DNA of 64,000 nt from NCBI RefSeq assembly GCF_016742135.1, contig NZ_JACVCG010000006.1, positions 1 through 64,000 on the forward strand, written 5' to 3'. Position numbers and translations under genes: made by a program. Origin of the DNA: Brevundimonas sp. (GTDB taxonomy: Bacteria; Pseudomonadota; Alphaproteobacteria; Caulobacterales; Caulobacteraceae). Each line of letters starts with the position of its first letter. Position 1 is the first letter of the stretch. Of the stretch, positions 41,957-53,217 are shown one piece after another. Under the pieces are notes generated by a model, which saw nothing but the letters and a program-made list of their open reading frames with translations, was not told where the DNA came from and ran no database searches.

Positions 41957-43848
41957 CCGACCTCCACCCCACCATCCGCGCGGTCACCGACCGCATCATC
42001 GCTCGCAGCCGCGACACGCGCGCCGATTATCTGCGCCGCATGGACGAGGCCGCGACCAGCCGGCCCGGCCGCGCCAAGCTGAGCTGCGCCAACTGGGCCC
42101 ACGCCTTTGCCGGCGCCCCGGTCCGGGACAAGCTGACGGCCATGACCGGTAGCCAGCCGAACCTTGGCATCGTCACCGCCTATAATGACATGCTGTCGGC
42201 GCATCAGCCGTTCGAGCGCTTCCCCGAGGTCGTCCGTCAGGCCGTGCGCGAGGTGAATGCCACCGCCCAGGTCGCCGGCGGCACGCCCGCCATGTGCGAT
42301 GGGGTGACCCAGGGTCGCCCGGGCATGGAGCTGTCGCTGTTCAGCCGCGACGTGATCGCCATGTCGACCGCCGTCGCCCTGACCCACGATGCGTTTGATG
42401 CCGCCCTGTGCCTCGGTGTATGCGACAAGATCGTGCCCGGCCTGTTCATGGGTTCGCTGGCGTTCGGCCATCTGCCCGTCGTGTTTGCCCCCGCCGGTCC
42501 CATGCCCAGCGGCATTCCCAATGCTGAAAAGGCGCGGGTGCGCGCCCTCTATGCCCAGAACAAGGTCGATCGTGCGACCCTGCTGGAGAGCGAGGTGGCC
42601 AGCTATCATTCGCCGGGCACCTGCACCTTTTACGGCACGGCCAACTCCAACCAGATGATGATGGAGGTGATCGGCCTGCATCTTCCGTCCACGGCCTTTG
42701 TTCACCCCGATACCGGCCTCAGGGATGCTCTGACGGCGGCGGCGGCGAAGCGGGCGGTCGAACTGGCCCGGTCGGGCGAGGGCCGGATGAGCCGCGTGGT
42801 CGACGAGAAGTCGATCGTCAACGCCATCATCGCCCTGTTGGCCACCGGCGGCTCAACCAACCACGCCATCCATCTGGTCGCCATGGCGCGCGCGGCCGGG
42901 GTGCTGATCGACTGGACCGACATGGACGAACTGAGCAGCGCGACGCCGCTTCTGGCCCGGGTCTATCCGAACGGGTCGGCCGATGTGAACGCCTTCCAGG
43001 CGGCGGGCGGTGTCGCTTTTGTGGTGCGCGAACTGGCGGAGAACGGGCATCTGCACACCGACGTCACCACCGTCATGGGTGAGGGCCTCCAAGCCTATTA
43101 CCAGGAGCCCATGCTGGACGAGGACGGGCAGCTGGTCTGGCGCGACGGCGTATCTGAAAGTCTGGATACGGATATTCTGCGCCCTGTCTCCGATCCCTTT
43201 CAGAGGGATGGCGGCCTGCGTCTCGTCGAGGGCGCGCTGGGTCGGGCGGTCATCAAGGTCTCGGCGGTCAAGCCCGAACACCGGGTGGTCGAGGCCCCGG
43301 CCGCCGTATTCGACACCCAGGAGTCCGCGCTTGAAGCCTTCCGGGAGGGCAAGCTGAACCGCGACGTCATCGTCGTCCTGCGCTTCCAGGGCCCCAAGGC
43401 CAACGGCATGCCCGAACTGCACAGCCTGTCACCGGCGCTCGGCATCCTTCAGGATCGCGGCTTCAAGGTCGCCTTTGTCACCGATGGCCGGATGTCGGGT
43501 GCGTCGGGCAAGACGCCGGCCGCCATCCACCTCAGCCCCGAAGCCCTCGCGGGCGGGCCCCTTGCTCGCGTGCGCGACGGCGACCTCATCCGGCTCGACC
43601 CCGACAAGGGGGAGTTGACCCTAGTGGATTGCCCCGATTTCGCGGATCGCCCCTGCGCCGCGCGCGTCGACACCCACCTTCAGGCCGCCTCATGGGGCTA
43701 TGGGCGGGAGCTGTTCGGGGCCTTCCGCCATGTGGTCGGCTCGGCCGAGGAAGGCGCCTCCGTCTGCTTTGCCCAGCCTCCTGCCGGGCCGTCGGGCATC
43801 GACACACCCCCCGACCCCAATGTGGTCGACCGCACCATGGACGCCTGA
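41953..43848 (+). CDS. edd: 6-phosphogluconate dehydratase
   Basis: A 631-residue IlvD/Edd-family dehydratase. The iron-sulphur ligands appear as Cys in [16 protein letters not shown] near residue 115 and [17 protein letters not shown] near residue 220, with [11 protein letters not shown] between them. Further family blocks include [19 protein letters not shown] near residue 297 and [23 protein letters not shown] near residue 512. It converts 6-phosphogluconate to KDPG. The partner aldolase gene (eda) is not in this window. The length matches Edd (about 600-630), longer than IlvD, and the operon context supports Edd. Confidence 0.96.
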   Translation: MTDLHPTIRAVTDRIIARSRDTRADYLRRMDEAATSRPGRAKLSCANWAHAFAGAPVRDKLTAMTGSQPNLGIVTAYNDMLSAHQPFERFPEVVRQAVREVNATAQVAGGTPAMCDGVTQGRPGMELSLFSRDVIAMSTAVALTHDAFDAALCLGVCDKIVPGLFMGSLAFGHLPVVFAPAGPMPSGIPNAEKARVRALYAQNKVDRATLLESEVASYHSPGTCTFYGTANSNQMMMEVIGLHLPSTAFVHPDTGLRDALTAAAAKRAVELARSGEGRMSRVVDEKSIVNAIIALLATGGSTNHAIHLVAMARAAGVLIDWTDMDELSSATPLLARVYPNGSADVNAFQAAGGVAFVVRELAENGHLHTDVTTVMGEGLQAYYQEPMLDEDGQLVWRDGVSESLDTDILRPVSDPFQRDGGLRLVEGALGRAVIKVSAVKPEHRVVEAPAAVFDTQESALEAFREGKLNRDVIVVLRFQGPKANGMPELHSLSPALGILQDRGFKVAFVTDGRMSGASGKTPAAIHLSPEALAGGPLARVRDGDLIRLDPDKGELTLVDCPDFADRPCAARVDTHLQAASWGYGRELFGAFRHVVGSAEEGASVCFAQPPAGPSGIDTPPDPNVVDRTMDA

Positions 43849-44817
43849 ATGAGCGACGCTCCCCTGCACCTTGTCGGCGACGTGGGCGGGACCAATGCCC
43901 GCTTTGCCCTGTCGCGCACGGTCGATGGCAAGCCGCGCGTCGAGCACCATGCGAGCTTCCCCGCCGAGGACCACCCGACCTTTCTGGACGGCGTGCGGGC
44001 TTTTCTGGAGGGGTGTGACTCGCGCCCGGACGGCGGGGTCATTGCGGTCGCCGGACCGGTCACGGATGGCTTCATCGACCTGACCAATTCGCCCTGGCGG
44101 GTGTCCGAGCGCGAGCTGGCCAGCCTTGGGGTCGGTCCGATCCGCCTGATCAATGATTTCGAGGCCCTGGCCTGGGCCGCGCCGCTGCTGGAAGGCGACG
44201 ACCTTGCCCATCTGGGCGGACCCCGTGCGGGCGATCCCCACCAGACGCTGGCGGTACTGGGGCCCGGCACCGGCTTCGGCGTCTCGGCGCTGGCGCGCGA
44301 CCGTTGGGGCTCGGCCGTGGCCCTGGCGTCGGAGGGCGGCCATGTCGACTTCCCACCGGCGGACGCCATCGAGGACGAGGTGCTGCGGATTCTGCGGCGA
44401 CGCTACACCCGGGTGTCGATCGAGCGACTGGTCTGCGGACCGGGACTGGTCAATCTGCACCGGGCCCTGGCCGAGATCGACGGTCGACCGACATCGATTA
44501 GCGATCCGGCCGAGATCACCCGCGACGCCCTGGCCGATCCGCGCGGCCCCTGCGGGGCGACGCTGGCCCGCTTCTGCGCCATTCTGGGCTCGGTGGCGGG
44601 CGACGTCGCCCTGACCACCGGCGCGCGCGGCGGGATCTATATCGCCGGGGGGATCGCCCCGCGCATTCTCGACTTTCTGAAGGCCAGTCCGTTCCGTGAA
44701 CGGTTCGAGCAAAAAGGACGCTTCACCCCCTATATGCAGGCCATTCCCACCTGGGTGATCCTGCACAAACAGGCGGCCCTGCTGGGAGCCGCGACGGTCG
44801 CTGGCCGCGAGGACTGA
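43849..44817 (+). CDS. glk: Glucokinase
   Basis: A 322-residue hexokinase-fold glucokinase of the proteobacterial Glk family. The ATP-phosphate loop is LVGDVGGTNARFALSR at the N-terminus; LTNSPWRVSERELA and INDFEALAWAAPLL contain the sugar site and catalytic Asp, followed by GPGTGFGVSAL, ASEGGHVDFPP and the ADP-binding GIYIAGGIAPR. It phosphorylates glucose, feeding Zwf. Its ATG directly follows the edd stop with no base between, and it closes the zwf-pgl-edd-glk operon, a gene order known from Caulobacter relatives. Confidence 0.95.
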   Translation: MSDAPLHLVGDVGGTNARFALSRTVDGKPRVEHHASFPAEDHPTFLDGVRAFLEGCDSRPDGGVIAVAGPVTDGFIDLTNSPWRVSERELASLGVGPIRLINDFEALAWAAPLLEGDDLAHLGGPRAGDPHQTLAVLGPGTGFGVSALARDRWGSAVALASEGGHVDFPPADAIEDEVLRILRRRYTRVSIERLVCGPGLVNLHRALAEIDGRPTSISDPAEITRDALADPRGPCGATLARFCAILGSVAGDVALTTGARGGIYIAGGIAPRILDFLKASPFRERFEQKGRFTPYMQAIPTWVILHKQAALLGAATVAGRED

Positions 44818-44892
44818 ATTTGTCATCACGGGCGCGTGAACCCTTTGCCACAATCCGGCGTTTGGGTGTCTCAACCGAGGAAGGGACTTCTC

Positions 44893-45183
44893 ATGCGTAA
44901 ACTGATCATCGCCTCCGCTTCGGCCGTTGCCCTGATGGGGGCCGCCGCCTGCACCGATAGCGCCGCCGAAAAGGAAGCGGACGCCCGCGCTGACGCCATC
45001 GAAGCGGAAGCCAATGTCGAGGCCACCCGTCTGGAAAACGCCGCCGACCAGGCCGCGACCGACGCCGAGCGGGATGCCCTGAACGACCGTGCCGATGCCG
45101 TACAGGAATCGGCAGAACGTCGCGCCGACGCCGTTGAGGACGCCGCTCGCAACAACCCGAACACTGTGCCCCCCGCACAGTAG
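44893..45183 (+). CDS. Small alanine-rich lipoprotein
   Basis: A 96-residue protein with a lipoprotein signal ending GAAAC (Cys20). The mature part is a long predicted helix rich in Ala, Glu, Asp and Arg with heptad-like spacing, for example AAEKEADARADAIEAEANVEA, which suggests a coiled coil, then a short proline tail. It may act as an envelope spacer like Lpp-type lipoproteins, although there is no C-terminal Lys/Arg of the kind that links to murein; this is inference only. GAGGAAGGGA is a strong ribosome site before the ATG at 44893. Own terminator follows. Confidence 0.8.
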   Translation: MRKLIIASASAVALMGAAACTDSAAEKEADARADAIEAEANVEATRLENAADQAATDAERDALNDRADAVQESAERRADAVEDAARNNPNTVPPAQ

Positions 45184-45233
45184 GATTTCCGACTGCCGGG
45201 GGGTCATGCCCCCGGTCATCCTTCGGAAGGAAA

Positions 45234-45264
45234 GGCCTCGCCATCCCCCCGGCGGGGCCTTTTT
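45234..45264 (+). terminator. Terminator after the small lipoprotein gene
   Basis: Stem GGCCTCGCC / GGCGGGGCC (one T-G pair), 8-base loop, then five Ts. Located 50 bases after the stop and just before the end of the convergent DUF1295 gene. Confidence 0.85.
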
Positions 45265-45271
45265 CTGCGCC

Positions 45272-46075
45272 CTATCCGCTCCGCTTCGGCGGCCAGGGGA
45301 TGAAGGCGCTGGTGCGGCGCACATAGTCCGCATAGCCGGGCCGCGAGCTGTGGATGGCCTTTTCGGTGATGCCGATGCCCGACCATTTGGTCAGGGTGAA
45401 GGTCAGGAAGATCGGCCCAAGGATCGAGGCCAGACCCGGGCCTGTCTCGGCCGCGATCAGATAGAGGCCCCACCAGACGCAGGCATCGCCGAAATAGTTG
45501 GGGTGCCGGGTATAGCGCCACAGGCCGGTGTCCAGCACCTTGCCCTTGGTCGAGGGATCGCGCCGAAACGCCGCCAGTTGCGCGTCGCCCACGGTCTCGA
45601 AGGCCAGACCCACGACGAACAGGGCCACGCCTGCCCAGCCCAGCCAGCCGACGGGCGGGGTCCCCGCCACCTGGCCCAGCTGCACCGGCAGGGACGTCAG
45701 CCAGGCCAGCACCGCCTGGGGCCAGAAAACGAACAGCAGGGCCACCGTCGGCCAGCTCCGGCCTGTCTTCATCTGGCGTCCGATCAGATCGGCATAGCGC
45801 CGGTCCTCGCCATGGGCCCGCCAGCGAAGAAACAGATGCAGGCCCAGCCGCACCGCCCATAGTCCGCACAGGCCGACCAACAGGGCGGAACGCAAGGCGT
45901 CGCCCTCCGTCCGGGGCCAGGTCACCAGCGCCAGGAACAGCATGGCCATGGGCCAGATGGCGTCGATGAAGCTGACGTCGCGGATCCGTACGGCGACCAG
46001 CCACAGCAGGCTCATGACGCCGAGGATCAGCACCAGATTGAGGCCCAGCAGCCATGTGATCTCGGTCAGGGTCAT
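45272..46075 (-). CDS. DUF1295 membrane protein (steroid reductase/ICMT-like)
   Basis: A 267-residue integral membrane protein with about six to seven helices. The conserved C-terminal motif is LWRYTRHPNYFGDACVWWGLYL near residue 185, and further on GYADYVRRTSAFIPWPP, the signature of DUF1295, which resembles steroid 5-alpha-reductases and isoprenylcysteine methyltransferases. The N-terminal DVSFIDAIWPM is also typical. It probably uses NAD(P)H or S-adenosylmethionine on a lipid substrate; which one is unknown. Stand-alone gene, convergent with the lipoprotein gene. Confidence 0.85.
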   Translation of the reverse strand: MTLTEITWLLGLNLVLILGVMSLLWLVAVRIRDVSFIDAIWPMAMLFLALVTWPRTEGDALRSALLVGLCGLWAVRLGLHLFLRWRAHGEDRRYADLIGRQMKTGRSWPTVALLFVFWPQAVLAWLTSLPVQLGQVAGTPPVGWLGWAGVALFVVGLAFETVGDAQLAAFRRDPSTKGKVLDTGLWRYTRHPNYFGDACVWWGLYLIAAETGPGLASILGPIFLTFTLTKWSGIGITEKAIHSSRPGYADYVRRTSAFIPWPPKRSG

Positions 46076-46144
46076 GGGAGCTCTCCGGCAAGGGGGACAA
46101 TCCCTATACGCTCAGCACCTTCCCAGGGATGCCCGACGCCGCCG

Positions 46145-49100
46145 TCATCCCTCGTGGTGCTGCCCGCCGAACGTCCGGTCCAGCCGCCGCTCCAGCCGCG
46201 TCTTCACCCCGTCGATAAGGCTGAAGGCCGCCGGGATGAAGATCAGTGACAGGGCCGTCGAGGTGATCAGGCCCCCGATCACGGCGACCGCCATAGGACT
46301 GCGGAACTCGGTGCCCTCGCCGAACGCCAGCGCGATCGGCAGCATGCCGAGTCCCATGGCCAGCGTCGTCATGATGATCGGCCGGGCCCGCTTGTGAGCC
46401 GCGTCGATGATGGCCTCGCGGCGGTTCAGACCGTTCTTCATGGCGATGATGGCGTAGTCGACCAGCAGGATGGAGTTCTTGGCCGCGATTCCCGTCAGCA
46501 TGATGATGCCGATCAGGGCCGGCATCGACAGCGACTTGCCCGTCACCAGAAGCAGGAAGAAGGCCCCGCCGAACGACACGGGAAGCGCCGCCAGAATGGT
46601 GATCGGGTGGAAGAAGCTGCGGAACAGCAGCACCAGCACGACATACATCAGCAGAATGCCGGTCACGATGGCGAAGATGAAGCCGGTCCCGGTCTCCTGC
46701 AGATTTTCAAGTTCGCCCGACACGGCCTGGGTGACGCCTTGGGGCAGGTTTTTCATGGCCGGCAGGGCATCGACCCGCTGCGAGGCCTGGCCCAGGGTGA
46801 TGCCGTTCAGCTCTGCGGTGAGGGTCGCGACGCGCTTGCGGTCCAGACGTTCGATCTGGTTGGGACCGGCCCCGAACGTGATATCGGCGACCGAGGTCAG
46901 TGGCACGGAGGCCCCGGACGCGGTCGGGACCCGCAGATTTTCCAGGACACCCAGATCACTGCGGGCTTCCTCGCGCAGCATGACGCGAATGGGAATCTGC
47001 CGGTCGCCCAGATTGAATTTGGGCAGCAGTTGATCGGCGTCCCCCAGCGTGGCCACGCGCGCCACCGAGCTGATGTCGGCCGAGGCCACGCCCTGCCGGG
47101 CCGCCACATCGCCCTTGGGCGTGATCAGGATTTCAGGGCGAACCAGCGCCGCCGAGGAGATGACATTGGTCAGGCCGGGAATCTGGCGCATCTGGCGCTC
47201 GACCGCGGAGGCGGCCTCCTCGAGCGCATCGCCGTCGTCACCCACCAGTTGGATCGAGACCTGGCTACCCTGGCCGTCGGCCCCGAACTGGACACGGGCA
47301 CCCGGGATGGCGCGCAGCACCGGACCCATTTCCTGCTCAAACGCCTGCTGGCGCAGCGAGCGCTCACTGCGCTTGACCAGGTTGACGGTGATGTTGGCCT
47401 TGCGAACCTCGCCCGCCGACCCGCCCCCGCCCGGCCCGAAGCTGACCGAGGCCGAGCCGACCGAGGAATAGACGGACCGTACCTCGGGCCGTTCCAGCAG
47501 CGCCGTATTGACGCGCTGCACCACCGAGTCCGTCTCGGCCAGGGTCGAGCCCGGCGGTAGCTGGATGGTGATGCTGGAACGCGACACGTCCTCGGCCGGA
47601 ATGAATTCGAACGGCAGCATGGCTGCGAGCCCGAACGAGCCGATCAGGAACAGCGTCCCGCCGCCCATGACCCAGATCCGGTGATCGCGGAAGCGGCGCA
47701 GCACGCGCCGGCCCAGACGCGGCCTGCGCTCGCCCTCCCCGCCCCGGAAATCATTCAGCACCCAGTTGACCATGACCAGGTAGCGCCTCATCCAGGCCGG
47801 GTCGCCGTGCTCCTTGCCCTGGTCGCGCTTGAGCATATAGGCGCCCATCAAGGGGGTCAGAGTCCGCGCCACCACCAGCGAGAAGAAGACGCTGACGCAG
47901 GCGGCAATGGCGAAGCTCTTGAAGAACTGGCCGACCACACCGGGCATGAAGCCGGTCGGGGCGAACACGGCCAGCAGGGTCGCCGTGGTCGCGATCACCG
48001 CCAGGCCGATTTCGTCGGCCGCCTCGATGGCCGCCGGATAGGGTGCCTTGCCGTCGCGGATGTGGCGGACGATGTTCTCGATCTCGACGATGGCGTCATC
48101 CACCAGAATGCCGATGGTCAGCGACAGCGCCAGCAGGGTCACCACGTTCAACGACTGGCCCGTCAGGTCCATGATCCAGAAGGTCGGGATCAGTGACATG
48201 GGCATGGCCACGGCCGCGATCAGCGTCGCCCGCCAGTCGCGCAGGAATACGAAGACCACCAGCACCGCGAGGCTCGCGCCCAGCAGCAGGGCTTCGACCG
48301 AGGCATGGAAGTTGTTGATCACGTCCGAGGTGGTGTTGGCCACCTCCTCGATGGAGACGTTGTCCAGTTCCGCGTCCAGCGCCTTGATCTCGGCCCGCGT
48401 GGTCTCATAGACGTCCAGTTCGGACGACTCCTTGGAGCGGCTGATGCTGAAGCCGACGACCTCGGCGCCGTTATAGCGGGCCCGCCCGCGCGGCTCGGAC
48501 CATTCATCCACCACCTCGCCCAGATCGCCCAGCCGCACCGAACGATTTCCCACCGGGATCAGGGTCGCGCGCAGGTCCTCGACCGACCGGGCCGAGCCCA
48601 CGGTACGGATCGCCTGTTCCTCGCCACCGATTTCGCCGCGCCCGCCGGGCAGGTTGATGTTGGAGGCCCGCAGCTGGTTCGAAACCGCCGCCGCCGTAAC
48701 CCCCTGGGCCGCCAGTTTGGCGGGGTCCAGCTTGATGCGGATCTCGCGGCTGACACCCCCGTCGCGGCTGATCTGGCTGACGCCTTCCACCGACAGCAGT
48801 CGCTTGGCGACCGTATTGTCGACGAACCAGCTCAGTTCCTCGGGATTCATACCCGGAGCGCGCACCATATAGGTCGCGATCGGAATCTGGGTGAACTCGA
48901 TCCGCTGGACGATCGGCTCCTGCACATCGGCCGGCAGGTTCTGGCGAATCCCGGCGATGGCGTTGCGCACGTCATTAGTGGCCTTCTCGAGGTCCACGCC
49001 CAGCTGGAAGGTGATGGCCGTCGTCGAGACCGAGTCGTTGACGGTCGAGCTGATGTCATCGACCTCGCCCAGCCCCGCCACAGCATCCTCGACCAGACGC

Positions 49101-49300
49101 GTAACCTGGGTTTCCAGCTCGGTCGGGGCCGCGCCCGACTGCACCACCGTCACGGCCACGACCGGCAGTTCCACGTCGGGGAAATTGTTCACCGGCAGCC
49201 TGAAATAGCTCATCACCCCGGCGACCGTCAGGATGATGAACAGCAGCACCACCGGAATCGGGTTCCGGATCGAGGCCGCCGATATGTTGTTGAAGTTCAT
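46145..49300 (-). CDS. RND multidrug efflux permease
   Basis: A 1051-residue AcrB/MexF-type resistance-nodulation-division transporter, full length. The N-terminal helix is followed by two large periplasmic loops. The proton-relay Asp pair is in TIGILVDDAIVEIENIVRHI near residue 405, and the second half contains ALIGIIMLTGIAAKNSILLVDYAI near residue 925. Sequence features such as VVVLLFRSFFHPITILAALPVSFGGA are typical of the transporter fold. It expels hydrophobic compounds using proton motive force. It lies 10 bases after the adaptor gene; no outer-membrane channel gene is nearby, so a TolC-like protein encoded elsewhere must serve it. Confidence 0.93.
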   Translation of the reverse strand: MNFNNISAASIRNPIPVVLLFIILTVAGVMSYFRLPVNNFPDVELPVVAVTVVQSGAAPTELETQVTRLVEDAVAGLGEVDDISSTVNDSVSTTAITFQLGVDLEKATNDVRNAIAGIRQNLPADVQEPIVQRIEFTQIPIATYMVRAPGMNPEELSWFVDNTVAKRLLSVEGVSQISRDGGVSREIRIKLDPAKLAAQGVTAAAVSNQLRASNINLPGGRGEIGGEEQAIRTVGSARSVEDLRATLIPVGNRSVRLGDLGEVVDEWSEPRGRARYNGAEVVGFSISRSKESSELDVYETTRAEIKALDAELDNVSIEEVANTTSDVINNFHASVEALLLGASLAVLVVFVFLRDWRATLIAAVAMPMSLIPTFWIMDLTGQSLNVVTLLALSLTIGILVDDAIVEIENIVRHIRDGKAPYPAAIEAADEIGLAVIATTATLLAVFAPTGFMPGVVGQFFKSFAIAACVSVFFSLVVARTLTPLMGAYMLKRDQGKEHGDPAWMRRYLVMVNWVLNDFRGGEGERRPRLGRRVLRRFRDHRIWVMGGGTLFLIGSFGLAAMLPFEFIPAEDVSRSSITIQLPPGSTLAETDSVVQRVNTALLERPEVRSVYSSVGSASVSFGPGGGGSAGEVRKANITVNLVKRSERSLRQQAFEQEMGPVLRAIPGARVQFGADGQGSQVSIQLVGDDGDALEEAASAVERQMRQIPGLTNVISSAALVRPEILITPKGDVAARQGVASADISSVARVATLGDADQLLPKFNLGDRQIPIRVMLREEARSDLGVLENLRVPTASGASVPLTSVADITFGAGPNQIERLDRKRVATLTAELNGITLGQASQRVDALPAMKNLPQGVTQAVSGELENLQETGTGFIFAIVTGILLMYVVLVLLFRSFFHPITILAALPVSFGGAFFLLLVTGKSLSMPALIGIIMLTGIAAKNSILLVDYAIIAMKNGLNRREAIIDAAHKRARPIIMTTLAMGLGMLPIALAFGEGTEFRSPMAVAVIGGLITSTALSLIFIPAAFSLIDGVKTRLERRLDRTFGGQHHEG

Positions 49301-49310
49301 CGGGCCGGTC

Positions 49311-50447
49311 TCAGCTTGCGGTCGCGGCGCGGGCGGTCGGGGCCACCGGCGTTGCCGGCACCACGGTCACCCGGTCACCATCGGCCAGGAAGCCCGCGCC
49401 CTTGACCACCACTCGCTGGCCTTCGCTCAGGCCGGTGTCGATGGCCACATTCGGTCCCTCGCGCGCGCCGGTCCGCACCTGCACGAAGCGGACCGTGGAG
49501 TCAGTACCCACGACATAGACCCCGGCCTGACCCTCGCGATAGATCACCGCCTCGGAGGGAACGATCAGGGCCGGCTGCTGCCCCAGGGCGATTTCGGCCC
49601 GGGCGAACATGCCGCTCCTCAGTTGGCTGCTGCCCTCGATCGCGATACGCGCGATGCCCAGCCGCGTCTGGGGGTCGACCTCGGGCGTCACGATCCGCAC
49701 CCGGCCGACGGTCGCGCCGTCCGCCCGGTCAGCCGTGACCACGGCGCTCATGCCGGGACGCACCAGGGCCAGATCGGCTTCGGGCACCTGGGCGTCTAGT
49801 TCCAGACGCCCGTCACGCACCATGCGGAACAGTTCAGTGCCCGGCTGTACGATCTGGCCGCGGGTGACGCTGCGGCTGATCACGCGGCCCGAGACGGGGG
49901 CACGGATCGTGGTCTGGGCCAGGCGGGTGGCGGTTTCAGACCGCGCGGCGCGGGCGGCCTCCAGCTGGGCGGCGGCCGTACGCTGATTGGCCTCGGCCGT
50001 GTCCAGAGCCGCCTGGCTGAGATAGCCCCGCTCACGCAGTTCGCGGGCCCGTGCCAGCGCCGCGTCCTGCTGGGCGACCAGGGCCTCCGCGGATTTCACC
50101 GAGGCCTCCTGCTGGGTCAGCTGGGCCCTCAGGACGTCGTCGTTCAGCTTGACCATGGGCTGGCCCTGCCGGACATAGCTGCCCTCATCGACATAGACGG
50201 CCGTCGCGACCAGCCCGCCGGTCTCGGCGCCGACCGGCACCTCTTCCCAGGCCGAGATGGTCCCCGACACCGTGAGCGTCCGCGCCAGATCGACGCGGGC
50301 CACCGTGGTCACTGTCACGGTCTGGCCGGCAACGGGCTCGGTCGCCGCCGCGTCGTCCTCGCCATGGCCCGAGCATGCGCCGAGCGCCGCCAGCCCCAGG
50401 ATCGCAAAGGCGGCGGCCACCGGCTTCAGCATTGATCTCACGTCCAT
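49311..50447 (-). CDS. RND efflux periplasmic adaptor (membrane fusion protein)
   Basis: A 378-residue adaptor. The signal is lipoprotein-like, AAFAILGLAALGAC with Cys at residue 25. The lipoyl-like half-motif (VPVGAETGGLVATAVYVDEGSYVRQGQPMVKL) is followed by a long helical hairpin (about 105-175, rich in Ala, Glu and Gln), the second lipoyl half (TTIRAPVSGRVISRSVTRGQIVQPGTEL), a beta-barrel and a membrane-proximal domain. It links the RND permease to an outer-membrane channel. AGGGGAT precedes the ATG at 50447. First gene of the pump operon, with a promoter at 50522-50550. Confidence 0.92.
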   Translation of the reverse strand: MDVRSMLKPVAAAFAILGLAALGACSGHGEDDAAATEPVAGQTVTVTTVARVDLARTLTVSGTISAWEEVPVGAETGGLVATAVYVDEGSYVRQGQPMVKLNDDVLRAQLTQQEASVKSAEALVAQQDAALARARELRERGYLSQAALDTAEANQRTAAAQLEAARAARSETATRLAQTTIRAPVSGRVISRSVTRGQIVQPGTELFRMVRDGRLELDAQVPEADLALVRPGMSAVVTADRADGATVGRVRIVTPEVDPQTRLGIARIAIEGSSQLRSGMFARAEIALGQQPALIVPSEAVIYREGQAGVYVVGTDSTVRFVQVRTGAREGPNVAIDTGLSEGQRVVVKGAGFLADGDRVTVVPATPVAPTARAATAS

Positions 50448-50521
50448 ATCCCCTGTGCGTGGTTCCGGCCTCTGATGCCGGTACGTGAGAGGCGCATCGG
50501 CAAGTCGGAACCCGGACGCCG

Positions 50522-50550
50522 CCTATACCCTGTTCGCGAGCCGTTCTCAA
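50522..50550 (-). promoter_or_regulatory. Probable promoter of the RND pump operon
   Basis: On the minus strand TTGAGA (50545-50550) and TATAGG (50522-50527) are separated by exactly 17 bases, about 75 bases before the adaptor start. Sequence match only. Confidence 0.55.
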
Positions 50551-50564
50551 ACGAGACCTCGGCC

Positions 50565-50580
50565 ATTACAGCATTGTAAT
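50565..50580. promoter_or_regulatory. Palindromic site between the pump operon and lepA
   Basis: ATTACA-GCAT-TGTAAT is a perfect inverted repeat, 14 bases upstream of the pump -35 box. TetR- or MarR-type regulators bind such sites. No regulator gene is adjacent; its position upstream of -35 would suit an activator of the pump or a site for lepA. Confidence 0.5.
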
Positions 50581-50652
50581 CCGCCTCCGGGGCCTTTCGC
50601 GGCGCTTGCGCGAGTTGGCGTCGGCCCGGCCCCATGCTAACCGCGCCGCAGC

Positions 50653-52473
<1,821 letters not shown>

Positions 52474-52479
52474 GGGGGG

Positions 52480-53217
52480 CTACTGCTCTGAGCCTGCGCT
52501 CTCGGCACCTGGCTCTTTTTCGACCGACATAGCCCCGCCCAGTGCTTGGAAGCGCCGATCCGCCAGCCATTGGATGCGCTTAGCTTGAGTAAGCAACACG
52601 CGCCGAAGGCCGGTCTGCACTTTTCGCTCTGAGATCACCTGAGCCAGTCGCGAGATGACTAACGCGCGTCTCGCAATACGAAAGTCGGGATGAGATCGAA
52701 GCTCGAAGACGCTTTCAGACACAATGCTTCCCCTAAATGAGGTTGGCACATCAACCGAGAGCTCTCCGGGCGGCGGGTCTTTCTCGTTCAGGATGGCATG
52801 GAACTGGGACTCGGCGATTGCCTTTGCGGTGATGACTCGCTCGAGAGCATTCAGGTGTTGGCAAGCATCCTTGTCCTTGCCTCCAACGCCTTCAAATTCA
52901 GGCAGCGGCCATACTTCGATTTCGAATACCTCAAACGGATCTAACACTGACATCGCCACAGCGTCGGTTCGCTGGTTAGTCAGGTGGCGTCTGATACGTG
53001 TTCGAAGCTTTTCGTTCGTCTGCCCGACGTAGATAGGCTCTCCCTCGTAATCGAAGAAAGCGTACACGCCCCATTTGAAGTCCCCAACCTTCCGCACATC
53101 GCCGTTGGGCAACGTAAAGGGCGCGTCCAGAAACTGGGAAAGCTGTTTCCTGAGTTCTTCCGTTTCGAACGGAGGTGTGTTGATTGCGTCCGGCTTCTGG
53201 TCGGCCATTCCTGTCAT
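52480..53217 (-). CDS. GIY-YIG nuclease, probable restriction endonuclease
   Basis: A 245-residue protein with a GIY-YIG core: GVY at 50-52, YVG at 63-65, Arg-rich helix (LRTRIRRHL) at 71-79, catalytic Glu in ALERVIT near 126 and Asn in AILNEKDP near 144. Flanking residues are unlike the short UvrC or homing forms and probably supply target recognition. It overlaps the cytosine methyltransferase by ATGA, so it is most likely the endonuclease of a type II restriction-modification pair, like Eco29kI- or Hpy188I-type GIY-YIG enzymes. I cannot assign it to either subfamily or predict the site. Lower GC than the chromosome around it. Confidence 0.82.
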   Translation of the reverse strand: MTGMADQKPDAINTPPFETEELRKQLSQFLDAPFTLPNGDVRKVGDFKWGVYAFFDYEGEPIYVGQTNEKLRTRIRRHLTNQRTDAVAMSVLDPFEVFEIEVWPLPEFEGVGGKDKDACQHLNALERVITAKAIAESQFHAILNEKDPPPGELSVDVPTSFRGSIVSESVFELRSHPDFRIARRALVISRLAQVISERKVQTGLRRVLLTQAKRIQWLADRRFQALGGAMSVEKEPGAESAGSEQ

